Of a stretch of DNA of 64,000 bases, positions 8,995 to 19,024 are shown piece by piece (position 1 is the stretch's first letter; the number at the start of each line of letters is the position of its first letter). The notes below the pieces were generated by a model, which saw only the letters and a list, made by a program, of their open reading frames with translations, ran no database searches and was not told the origin of the DNA. Made by a program: the position numbers and the translations under genes. This DNA is from Pachyseris speciosa (Eukaryota > Cnidaria > Anthozoa > Scleractinia > Pachyseridae): the NCBI GenBank assembly GCA_016490735.1, contig JAEMWC010000134.1, positions 598,501 to 662,500 on the forward strand, in the 5' to 3' direction.

Positions 8995-9131
8995 TAAAGG
9001 GTAACTTTCCTTGGGGTTGCAATGGGCCAGGGAAACTTTAGTGTGGAAAGATATTCAAAGAAATCTAAAGATAATTCCGGAATGGTTATAGGTTCATTAA
9101 ATTTAATTGTTCTTTTTATTTCACGAAATAA

Positions 9132-10802
9132 TTACCATTTATTGTCAAATGCTTTAACGTTACCTTCTTCTTCTTCCCTTAAATTCTTTTCAAATTTATC
9201 CTCCCATTTTTCATTCCATTCGGAAAGGTTTTCCTTAATCAAAGCATCAATTACATTTTTGGAACATTTGAATTTTAAAATAACTTTTTTTGTATTTTTT
9301 TTTATCCCGCTCATAGTCAAACTTTTTAAGGTTAATTAAAAAAATTTTAATTAACTTTGCAAGGTCACCATAAATTGAAAAATAAGCGGCAAAAAGAAAA
9401 GTCCCTTCAAATGGGTTGGGGTCTTTTTTCCAGGGTAGTAAACAATCTATGTTTAAACCCATTGCCCAGGTGTTTTGGTTGTTTCGCATGCCTTCAAAAA
9501 ATGTTACATATTGTAGTTCTTCCATAATATAACATGCGCACATTTCTTCAATTCACTGTATCGTAAAACTATCTATCTATCTTCCTATACGGCAACCCCT
9601 CTGAGGAGGATTATTTGCCGGGCGGTCAGTAAATAAAATACATATGTGAAAATGACTAATAATAAATAAATAAATAAATAGATAGATAAATAAATAAATA
9701 AATAAATAAATAAGTAAGTAAGTAAGTAAATAAATAAATAAGTAAATAAAATAAGTAAATAAATAAATGAATAGATAAATAAATAAATAATTGTAAAAGG
9801 AAACTGTACTGTGGCTAAACTAATGGGTCAGATTTACTCCCCTCTTTTGTTAACCACATGTCCATAAAATCCCGTTCTTGGGGTGGTAACTCGTATCTTT
9901 ACCCTTATAGACAAATAGGCACATTCATCAATAAATCGGGTGTCGTTTGTTGATTTAATAAGCCTCCACGGCGCTTCATCGTTTTTAAGTTTATGAAGTA
10001 CTTCCTGTAGCTGCTCTTCTGGGCAGTAATAATATGGGTTTTTTTCTTTTTTGCTTTTGTTTTTGCAACCCATGTTTCTATTTCTTCAGCCAAAGCACAA
10101 CATACTCGATGCCGCAAATCAAATTCAGTGAAAACGGGTGCATTATCAAGTGTGGCCTTTACAAATACTTTTGAAATTTGTTTCATTAAAGGTTCGGGAC
10201 AGTGTTGCTTGGGTGGTATGCAGCCCATAGAATATTCATTTAAAAATATTTATTAAATTAAATTAAAGTATTTGTGGTAGCTGGTATTATAACCTAATTC
10301 GTTTCCAACCTCTTTATCAAGTTTCATTTTTGCTGCTTTCATAAGATTAATATTAATATCATAAAAACGTCTTAAATTAATGTGGTTCAACGTGAATGGG
10401 TTTTTTTTCAAAAAATTCCCGCAAACGAAGGCATCTGCAAAAGTACCATCAAAGGTAGTACCATATTTTCCAATATCATTATCAATAATCTCTTTTACAG
10501 CCCTTTCTAAACCAGCTATTAACTTATCTACAGAATGGTAATCAGACTCATTATATTCAGAAACTTCAGTTTCTGCCAAATAGTCTTTTAACTGGATTTG
10601 GAACGTGGTCCTTAAAATTTAAGCATCTTGTGTGGGTATGGTCAAAAAACAAATTTTCTGTGGTTTTTAAATATGTTTTTGTTACTCCTAGCAAACATTT
10701 ATGAATTTTTTCTTCACGAAGTTTTTGCTTATCACTCATCACACCGCGCCGTTCGCCTGCCATCACACCGCGCTCGCTTTTGTTCAATTGACCTGCCGCC
10801 AT
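9132..10802 (-). other. AT-rich ORF run of copy 3 (ORFs a-f)
   Basis: Copy 3 equivalents: f at 9132-9314, e at 9247-9543, d at 9834-10073, c at 9905-10228, b at 10253-10579 and a at 10566-10802. All match copy 2 in translation. ORFs h-j are missing because this copy is truncated. Confidence 0.5.
9656..9791. repeat. (AAAT)n microsatellite, copy 3
   Basis: Same tract as in copy 2 but 4 bases shorter. The three different lengths argue that the three copies are physically separate DNA rather than one unit copied exactly by the assembler. Confidence 0.85.
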
Positions 10803-10935
10803 ATATATGGCTGCAAAATTTTGAGAAAAATAATTAATTGCTCGCGCCCCGCCGCCTTATCCACCAATCCATCTTATTTAAGTTTGAAATTATTCCCTCG
10901 TCGCTACGCTCCTCGGGTGCTCGAGTAGTAGGAAA

Positions 10936-11021
10936 GGGATTAGTCGGACAATACCGGAACACCAAAACCCGACGAGTGAAGCGAGGAGGGTGTGGTGTGG
11001 AGGTGTTGTCCGACTAATCCC
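10936..11021. other. 16-bp-arm hairpin, copy 3
   Basis: Same hairpin as in copies 1 and 2. A single substitution lies just upstream, near 10926. Confidence 0.6.
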
Positions 11022-11462
11022 TGGATACCCTGGCATAGGCTCATGATTATCTGTGCAGCGTGACCGCCCTAGCGTGACCGTTTAAATATTCCTGCAGTTT
11101 GTAGCCTGCGTAGCAAGCGGTCCCGTTCGAACGAAGTTTGTCTACATTCTGGCCCAAATCAAATCAAATTATTAAATCATTTCCTTTTTTGGCTTCGTAA
11201 AAATTGAGACGAGAGCAAAAAATGGAGGACGGCCCCTTCCCCCATTCTTATTATCATTTTTTTTTTTGCCCTCGCCCCAAGACTGCAGTAAAATCAGTTC
11301 GAACGGAAACTCTTGCTATCAGTGGTGACTTGAGTTTGCGGTTTCAACTGTTAGAATGATCACACGTTCACATTGTTTACTGAAAAAATTGCACACTCCA
11401 TTTCCAGAACGTCAAAAGCCCTTGTTCCAGTTTGAGAAACAAAAGACTCGGCAAGATAAAAG

Positions 11463-11660
11463 GGAGGTCGTGATTGTCAACAGCAACCTATATTGGCTCA
11501 TGAGCAGGTATATTCCCTTGAGTATAACCACCAGAATCTACAGAATGTTGAAGAACCTTTTGGAATTTGCTAAATCGCGCTTAATCATCAAACTGGTTCA
11601 GTTGCTCTGCTTTATCCGGTTGTGACCCACTTCCATTCAAAATGTTTCAACACGGTTGAC
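11463..11660. other. Unassigned DNA at the right edge of the array
   Basis: Sequence between the abrupt end of the array and the first dispersed repeat. I see no gene, repeat arm or simple repeat in it. Confidence 0.5.
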
Positions 11661-11664
11661 GGTT

Positions 11665-11995
11665 TCGACACCAGGGAGGGGGTAGTCCCTATAATGGCCT
11701 ATACGGGGAGGCTCCGCCCGAAAGGGGGTACCTTTGCACACTTCAGTTATATGAAAGGGTAGGGATTTCACGAGTCGAAGTATATGAAAGGCTAGGGAAA
11801 TCTGTCATTTAGGTATTTAAAAGGGCCTTTCATTAAAATATTTCGAACTAGGGCTACCATTTTCCAGTGGAAGATAAGCAAAAAGGGAACCTTTTCTGTC
11901 AAAAATGACAAATAAAAGGGTAAGGGGTCGGACTTCGGGGGGGGGAGCCTTCCCGTATGAAATTTTTTTAGTACCTCCCCCCCAACGCGTTTCGA
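11665..11995 (+). repeat. Dispersed repeat family A, copy 1
   Basis: A repeat marked by GGGGAGGCTCCGCCCGAAAG near one end, internal near-repeats of ATATGAAAGGGTAGGGA and TATACGAAAGGGGTACC, and a stretch reading CATTTAGGTATTTAAAAGGG. Two other copies lie in the window: one split (14215-14430 and 15420-15575) and one inverted (38340-38705). No coding capacity. Probably a non-autonomous element of unknown class. Confidence 0.8.
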
Positions 11996-12199
11996 GATTG
12001 CTGTTCAACAAAATCTAACGGATGTTGAAGCACATGTTGAAGCCGTTTGCCCGGGCCTTAGTGCGTGGTGATAAAGAAAGAAAGATTAATTGCAGACACC
12101 ATAAGACTGAATACTGTTGACCTGTCACTGCTATCATGAGCTTTATCAATCTATGGCCACCAAGAGAAAATTATGGCCACTTAGGAATTATGTATATGA

Positions 12200-12550
12200 G
12201 TGATTATTATCTATTATATAGCATGTGAAGTGGCTAATCGCGAGCCTGATCACCCCAAAACAGCATCAATCTCTTTCAATCAAAGCCCCTAATGAGATTA
12301 CCACGTTATGGACAGATCGTTTAAACTTCAACATCCATTCCATCCATTCTTTACGTACACAGTCACGATTAGATTTAGAAGCATATCTTATTGATAGAGG
12401 TCAAACTCTTGAACCCTTAGGTATTAATAGAAAAGAAGAAATATAATACCTTTCCTTTTGTTTGCATGTCATGTATTTTCATGTGTGGAATCGGTGGTAA
12501 AAATTTCTAATGTGTACGCGTATTTCTAAGAAATAAATAAATAAATGATC
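12200..12550 (+). mobile_element. Retroelement ORF 3' end remnant
   Basis: The plus strand carries the C-terminal end of an ORF reading SRLDLEAYLIDRGQTLEPLG and ending RKEEI at 12446, followed by a short AAAT-type tail. Similar endings (LEAYLIDRG) close reverse-transcriptase-type ORFs in repeat families of marine invertebrates, from memory. Only about 70 codons remain. Confidence 0.4.
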
Positions 12551-12637
12551 AAATATTTCTTCAACATGAAGTCTTTTCGTTTATTTAGCCGTAATAAATC
12601 GCCGTTTGGTCAACTGAAGTAGATATTCTTTGCATTT

Positions 12638-13031
12638 TTACGCTCAATTTGGACATTTTTGGCTAGACTATAAGCACTCATGTGTACGACTACCGTATTT
12701 TAAAACGACGTGAGCATCGAGAAAATAATCACAATCACTCAAAATACAACCTATAAAGCCTTCTTACCATTATTCCATTGCCCCCTTGTGCCTTCCAACC
12801 GCTTTTAACGCCATTTCGTCGATTTTCCTACAGTACTCGCGGGTAGGAAAATCGACGAAATGGCGTTAAAAACGGCTGGAAGGTACAAGGGGGCAATGGA
12901 ATACTGGTAAGAAGGCTTTATAGGTTGTATTTTGAGTGATTGTGATTATTTTCTCGATGCTCAAGTTGTTGTAAAATACGGTGCACATGAGTGCTTATAG
13001 TCTAGCCACAATGTCCAAATTGCGTGTAAAT
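12638..13031. mobile_element. Long palindromic MITE / foldback element
   Basis: Two arms of about 190 bp (12638-12831 and 12843-13031) are near-perfect inverted complements separated by about 11 bases. The centre reads GATTTTCCTAC, a short spacer and GTAGGAAAATC; the outer ends carry CAATTTGGACA. It has no coding capacity. Confidence 0.85.
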
Positions 13032-13079
13032 CGAATTATGAGGCCAACATTGATTTTCTCATCCAAAAACTTGGATTAA

Positions 13080-13560
13080 AAAACAATCCATAAGGCTGTG
13101 ATGGTTCAGATAAGTCACTAAATGGTTTCGCTCCCGATTATCTTAGTTTTAAATTTGTTGACCGTTGCTTGTCGCTAATTACTCCTTAAGGGATCCAGGA
13201 GGGTAAACTTGCTATTCCACTGCCACGCACAAACTAAATGAAAAAATAGCTTTAGCTACTCTGGGGCATTTCTTTGGAATAGCTTTCCGATTGAGCTTAG
13301 ACAGGCTAACTCTCCGGCTTAGAGCGTTCCGGGCTGGCTGCGACCGTTTCTTCTCATCAAATAAAATTTAATGTTTACACACGGCACTCATGTAAAGCAG
13401 GTTTTATTTTGTCTTCGACCTAGTTTTAGTTGCATAGTTCTTGATTATGTTGAGAGTAATATTAGAGTAATGCATATTTGTAATGTTTCATAGTACATAT
13501 GATGAGTTTACCGTGTTTAAATAAAGTTATCCATCCATGCATCCATCCATCCATCCTTTC
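13080..13560 (+). mobile_element. Decayed LINE 3' end with (ATCC)n tail
   Basis: The plus strand retains the end of a CR1/L2-type ORF2 (a degraded LWNSFPIELRQA block near 13270), an AT-rich 3' UTR, the phrase GTTTAAATAAAGTTATCC and a short ATCC tandem tail at about 13525-13555. A 5'-truncated, dead insertion. Confidence 0.6.
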
Positions 13561-13950
13561 CCTCCCGGGGTGGGGTACTCCCAGAAAAATTGGATGGGGG
13601 TGTGCGGTGTACCTGATTTCAGACCAAAATCTGCGATACTCCCTACCATATTCCAGACCTGACCAAAAATTCGATATCCTATGCATTTCAAACCTGCTAT
13701 TTCACATACGCGGTTGGCGTAAACATAATCTGTGAAGGGCTTTTGTTGATGGCCTTATCCCCTAATGATGAAGAAGTAGCTTCTTCTAAAAAACGTACCC
13801 AATTCAAGACTAGAGTACACGAACCATGCCCTATTTCAGACGAAAATGATCAAAATCGATACCTTACTTTACACCAAAACGGCTAAAAAACCAACCCTTT
13901 GGGGCCGCATATACCTATATAGCGCATATAAGGAAGTATCTCCCCAGTCC
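13560..13950 (+). repeat. Dispersed repeat (GGGGTACTCCCAGAAAAATTGG type)
   Basis: Sequence with CCAGACCTGACC, CCCTATTTCAGAC and CCTTTGGGGCCGCATATACC blocks. I recognise it by style as a high-copy non-coding repeat of coral genomes, from memory. It may be related to family A, which begins some 270 bases later. Confidence 0.4.
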
Positions 13951-14214
13951 CTTTTCTCTCGCGATTCTGGATTTTCGCTCCTCGTTCCAGTCTCTCGGCG
14001 TTGTTGATGGCTTGTCCTCCGGATTATCCAGAAGGGACTGTTAGCAGTCTATTGGCGCACGAACGACAAGAATGTTGCGAGAGGAATTCAAGAGACTGGG
14101 AAAAGGGCGGCGCTTTCTCTACCGGCCTTCTTTTTGTCGCCTTTTAATTTAATGCTTCATGGCCTTTCGCGCCTTATTTTTCGCTGCATATGTGCACTTG
14201 CTGTTTCTCTTCCC

Positions 14215-14430
14215 GGAGGAGGACAGGGGGCGGGCTTACTCCCTATAATGGTCTGTATGGGGAGGCTCCGCCCGAAAGGGGTTCCTTATTCACGCTTCAG
14301 TTACATGAAAGGGTAGGGATTTCACGAGTCGAAGTTATGAAAGGGTAGGGAAATCTGTCATTTAGGTATTTAAAAGGGCCTTTTATTGAAATATTTCGAA
14401 CACACATACCTTACGAATGTACTGTTTCAA
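14215..14430 (+). repeat. Dispersed repeat family A, copy 2, left part
   Basis: Matches the left half of family A (GGGGAGGCTCCGCCCGAAAG through GAAATATTTCGAACACACATACC). It breaks off at a LINE insertion; the right half resumes at about 15420. Confidence 0.8.
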
Positions 14431-15420
14431 AAGAGAATGATTCTCTCTTGACTGTTTTTATTTATTGAACACTGCATGAAAATGACAAGAAGACTGTAGT
14501 GATGTTGATGAAATAAATAGTTGTATTAATCTTGATCTGGAAAGAATTTGCATGTGGCTTACAGCCAATAAACTAACTTTCAATATGGCAAATGGCAAAG
14601 GCTTTTAAATTGTACAGAGAATCCCACTGCTAATATCAACCTGTTTTCGATAAAACAAGTCTCGACTGTTAAATCTTTCTTGGGAGTGTCGTATCAACGA
14701 GCTTTCTTAATAGATTGCTTCTGGCATAAGCGCCATTAAACGTAACTATTAGGTATTGGGTCCCATATAAGACTTTACTTTCCATTTACAATTCATTAGT
14801 CCAACCCCATTTCGATTACTGCAGCTCGGTGTGGGGATCCTGTTCTAAGAGTCTTTCTAAAAAGTTACACAAATTACAAAATCGCGCAGTTCGCGTCATA
14901 AAGTTTTCAAATTACTATTGTAGTACTGATAAAATGTTGCGGAAGGTAAACTGGGTTAAACTGGACCGTCAACGCCTTGTTAATAAATCAGTAATGACGT
15001 ACAAGACTGTAAATAATATGGTTCCGAAATATCTTAGTTCGCGCTTTGTCTTCCGCTCTGATACTTTAACTTATAACCTAAGAGATAGTGACGGTACGCT
15101 TGCTGTCCCTCAGCCCCGCACTAACTATTACAGCGGAGCTGCACTGTGGAATAGTTTGCCCTCGCATATCCGACAGTCGCCCTCTCTTAATGAATTTAAA
15201 TCCGAGTTGATGAATCATGATTTTAATAATAGTCGTTTATAAATTTTATTTTTCTTTTATACACGGCTTCCTTGTAAAGCGCGTTTTTTTTATCATTTCT
15301 TTTATTGTAGTAATTATTTATAATCTTATTTAGTTAGGTAGTTAGATTTATTTAATTAAGTATAGTATAGTCCTGAAGGAAAAGCCGTGTCTAAATAAAC
15401 ATTGTACCTGAAAGACTTCC
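14430..15420 (+). mobile_element. 5'-truncated LINE (CR1/L2-like) inside repeat A
   Basis: Encodes the C-terminal part of a LINE ORF2, clearest at 14829-15242: LHKLQNRAVRVIKFSNY, VPKYLSSRFVF, YNLRDSD and GAALWNSLPSHIRQSPSLNE. Such blocks follow the reverse transcriptase thumb in CR1/L2/jockey-type elements. The RT palm is missing, and upstream codons around 14530-14800 are degraded. The insertion splits repeat A; CTGTTT occurs at both edges and may be a short target duplication. Confidence 0.75.
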
Positions 15421-15575
15421 TGTTTTAGGTATACGAAAGTGGTACCATTTGTCAATGGAGGATATACGAAAGGGGTATCTTTTCTGCCAAAAATGGTATA
15501 TAAAAGGGTAAGAGGTCGGACCTCGGTGCGTAGCCTCCCCGTATTCAATTTCTCTTTAGTACCCTCCTCCCGGGA
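15420..15575 (+). repeat. Dispersed repeat family A, copy 2, right part
   Basis: Continues family A with GGTATACGAAAGTGGTACC and the AAAAATGGTATATAAAAGGG block after the LINE insertion. Confidence 0.75.
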
Positions 15576-15599
15576 GTCTCTTTCGGAAGGTCATGGTTT

Positions 15600-18500
15600 C
15601 GTTTCCCGTTTGGCGACTCGTTGAACATTGCATTTTCGTCAGTATTTTTGGTGGTAGTCATACCACAAGCACCAGCGACTGACTGCGTTTTAATTTCCTT
15701 TCCATAATTAAAAGTCGAAAGCAAACCGGCTTTGTTCTCTTTGGTACTCGAAATGCCTTCCCACCGGTCTTTGTTGCCTGGATACAGCCAGCGTTTCAGT
15801 ATAATAAATTTTAGTTTTTAATTTTGTTTGCATTCAGGCATGCAGCAGTTGTTAGACATGATCGAAAAGACTGAAATCCCCGATAAGCTGGATAACACGC
15901 GGCGTGGTTGGCCTCGTTTTCGTGCGCCCCGCCCCAGGTGGCTAGGTCATCCGTGGTCCGCCTCGAAAGATGTAATGGTGTTCGCCTTCGTCCGGCGGCT
16001 AACGAGAAGGTTATATCTTCAATTTTCTTATGCAGCTTCTGGGATGTCTCAAGCTTATTAAGCACCAGCACTCTGCAGCAGTCGCGAACTTAGCTTGGCA
16101 CGCCGGTTAAAAATTTGCTTGTTTATTAGCCTCGTAAAATACCTGCGTCGTTAGCGAGTGCTTTTACTTCTGCCTCTGCTTATTATTTGTGTTGATGCTA
16201 TTTCGGTAAATAACTGGTCTGCAGTAGTTAATTTAATTTCTATTGTGTCATTAACGGGGCATTACCGTTAGACTGCTGGCAGTCCCTCTTTTTTGGATAG
16301 GCGAAAAGTGCTATCCATAAACAGTGTGGTGAACAATAGTGCGGTGAGACTGGAGCGAGAAGGAACAAGGGAAAAGAGACTGGTGACTGGTGAGAGGCGC
16401 CTCTCGCCCAGTCTCCCCTCAGCGCATTCACTTAAGGCTTCACCTTGGTTTCACCAGTCATAGCAGTCAACATTACCGCGTCTATGATTCGCCACTGTGA
16501 GTGGGATGCTATCGTCCGTGACACGTGCAGCTTGTCCAGCAATTAACTTCGCCTAAGAGTGCACAAACCACTTTCAGTAGCTGTGGTATACGGTTGTTCA
16601 ATCTTATGGGAGGTGGTCGCATTTATTGCACGGTCAGACCGTAGAGGTCCACATTTTTTGTCATAAGCATAACGTGTCAGAGATTTATTCCACACCCCAA
16701 CGCTCATCTATATTAAACCCACAGAAAACAGCCTTTCAGCTTGTTTCTAAGATTTTAGAGGAGAGAATTCCAGAAACCAAGGATGCTTACCAAACTGATA
16801 AATCATTATCCCTCTGATAAACTATCTGATTGTACGACATATGGCACAGGTCACGTTTACCTAAGGCTGGATTTAACCTAAACGTCGTCTTCCAGTCGCT
16901 TAACATTGGGTTTAAAGCAATTAAAAATTCCTATACTCATCTCACCTCATCTCTCTATGTTGTGGTATATTTTGTGAATGTTTTGGTGATTTACTTTGGA
17001 AGAGATTTTTCTCAAAGGATTAGTTAAATTGAGGGAGGTAGGAAATATTTAAGATTTAATGAAGGTTTAAAATTGGAATTTGAAGTTAGAAATTAGTAGA
17101 CGGATACTAAACAGTTCCCCCAGCAACCTGCAGTGCCCTGTGGGTTGTTAACTGCCTGGGCAGTTTCAAAAAAAAAATTTTTTTTTGACATTATAATCCC
17201 TTTAACCTCCTTAAAATTTCACTCCAGTTCACGCTGCCCTCTCTTAAGGTAACTTAAAAGTCGTTTTGTGCGGGAACCGAGATTCCGCGCAGTGTTGAAA
17301 GCCCTACACCGAGACTTCATATTTTTTTTATTACATTGTGCTGCAATAGAGCATGCACTTTCGAACAACGTCCGTAGCGAAGAAGCAAATGCAGCGCAAT
17401 CATACAACGCACTCGACGTTCGCAGAAGCCGCGACTGTCGTGGAGAGATCGGGTTATGACAAGACGTCCCTTACGGAAGGTAGTGGTGGTCATTTAAGTT
17501 GGATTCTCACATCGAATATTTGGGTACTTTGGAAGATAGTCATAATCGGAGAGGGAGGTCAAAAGTTGTCACCTTTGCCTCCACACGCAAAACTCGAGAG
17601 GGCATAAAAGAACCCACGCGCTCTTCGCAAATAGTATACTTAGGGAATACAGTTCCCGGTTCTGTGGTCAACGTATTAAACACGTGGCTGGTCGAGGGAG
17701 TTCGGATCACCTTATCTCGGTAAAGCTTTGGTTACAAAACTGTCCAATGGATTGCGTGGTCTACATGTGTGTTCCAGAACTGAGCGAACAACCAAAAGAA
17801 AAAGATACAATTACCCGAGTTTACTTCGGAAAGTTGCATTCAGTAGCCTCGTCATTGCTATATGAGAGATACCTATCTATATACTTCCCGACAACACAAG
17901 TGCCACGTATCAACCAAAAAAATATCCCAAACATTTTTAGGCCATACAAAATGCAAATATAATATCTACTTGTTTATTTTGAACAATTACTTTCACAAGA
18001 GAAAGTTGTGAACAAATGTGGTTTTAATAACTATTGAAATATCCTATACGTCTCAATTTATTCACATATTATGCCTACACAAAAATATTGTCATTAATAT
18101 AACCAGGCTGCTGGTTAAGGCATGATTGTACCTGAATATCTTTAAGCCAGACTTGTGACCAATATGACATTTTTCTTGACACAGTCGGTACTTCAAACAT
18201 ACGAGTCACGATTATGAGCAAGTGATCAAATATGATGAAATTCCTCGATGCTGGAACAAATTCTCCTTGACAATGATATTAGCCATTAAAGGAAAAGAGT
18301 AACAAGAAATTGCATGTTGATCACTAGGGCTTAAAGGATTAACAATTTAATGTATCATTTCACCTATCTCGTGAAGTGCAATAATATTATTCCAAGTTTA
18401 GGTCTATTACAAAAAAAATATTGATTCATCATTTGACATCATTTGAATCCTAGAGTGGCATTTACATGGAGCCTCTTCTGCAATAGTGTGTCCAGTTTAT

Positions 18501-18960
18501 ACGATAACATAGTTAAATTATAGTCAAGAGGCCACCAACGGGCTCCTAAGAGCCCAGAAATAGATTAAAAAGGAAAATCAGGAAGCTAGGCAAGCCACTA
18601 CTCTCTCGGATCCCCAATTTTGTTTTTACCCTTTTCCTTCGTCCCTAAGCGTACTGACTTGAAGACTTTTATTCCCCTCTTCATCGAGAGCTTCTTGAAT
18701 CTGATTTCCCCTTATTTCTCAAAACGTTCTTCGACTTGATCCAAACAATTTTCTACAGCTGCTGGTCTGTTTTTACAGCCACGATAAGACAAATAAACTA
18801 GTTACAACCTGGTTAACGAAATGATATAGAGGTATTCAACCGGTATAACTGGATTTACAGTCAAATGAAAATTACTACGGCGAATTCTTACTAAAACAAA
18901 CGAGAGAACCATTGGTTCACAAACGAAAGAAATTGTCCGCGTACGCGTGTACAATCCAAT
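15600..18960. other. About 3.4 kb without a recognisable gene
   Basis: Open frames here are short, lack splice context and resemble no family I know. A perfect GAGAGGCGCCTCTC palindrome lies near 16393. A GC-richer block at 17240-17700 gives several short frames on both strands. Otherwise I see nothing structured. Confidence 0.5.
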
Positions 18961-18968
18961 CACGACGA

Positions 18969-18974
18969 TTTATT
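18969..18974 (-). promoter_or_regulatory. Polyadenylation signal of the exchanger gene
   Basis: AATAAA on the minus strand about 50 bases downstream of the exchanger stop codon, a usual distance for a short 3' UTR. Confidence 0.5.
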
Positions 18975-19024
18975 TCCGCAAAAAAATCCAGATTGATAGA
19001 CGAATGAGCACTAGGTTCACGAAG

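Larger units (their letters stand above)
4550..9107. repeat. Tandem array unit, copy 2 (complete, 4558 bp)
   Basis: This is the only unit complete on both sides and serves as the reference copy. In minus-strand order it contains an AT-rich ORF run, the LINE reverse transcriptase fragment with a foldback insertion, a hairpin, more AT-rich ORFs and an AAAT microsatellite. Offsets to copy 1 and copy 3 are constant except at homopolymers and the microsatellite. Confidence 0.95.
9108..11463. repeat. Tandem array unit, copy 3 (truncated)
   Basis: The third copy follows copy 2 without a gap and stops abruptly at about 11463. There the sequence leaves the LINE portion (equivalent to about 2351 in copy 1) and enters unrelated DNA. 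It is 4 bases shorter than copy 2 in the AAAT microsatellite and carries a substitution near 10926. The sharp edge marks the right boundary of the array. Confidence 0.95.

Noticed and set aside
1..11463. CRISPR or bacterial operon interpretation of the repeated compact ORFs
   Set aside because: The repeats are 4.5 kb direct units, not short spaced repeats. A LINE fragment and animal-type repeats inside each unit place it in eukaryotic DNA.
17219..17459. Opposing short frames (62-63 codons) in a GC-richer block
   Set aside because: No domain, splice site or codon bias supports either strand, and each is the shadow of the other.
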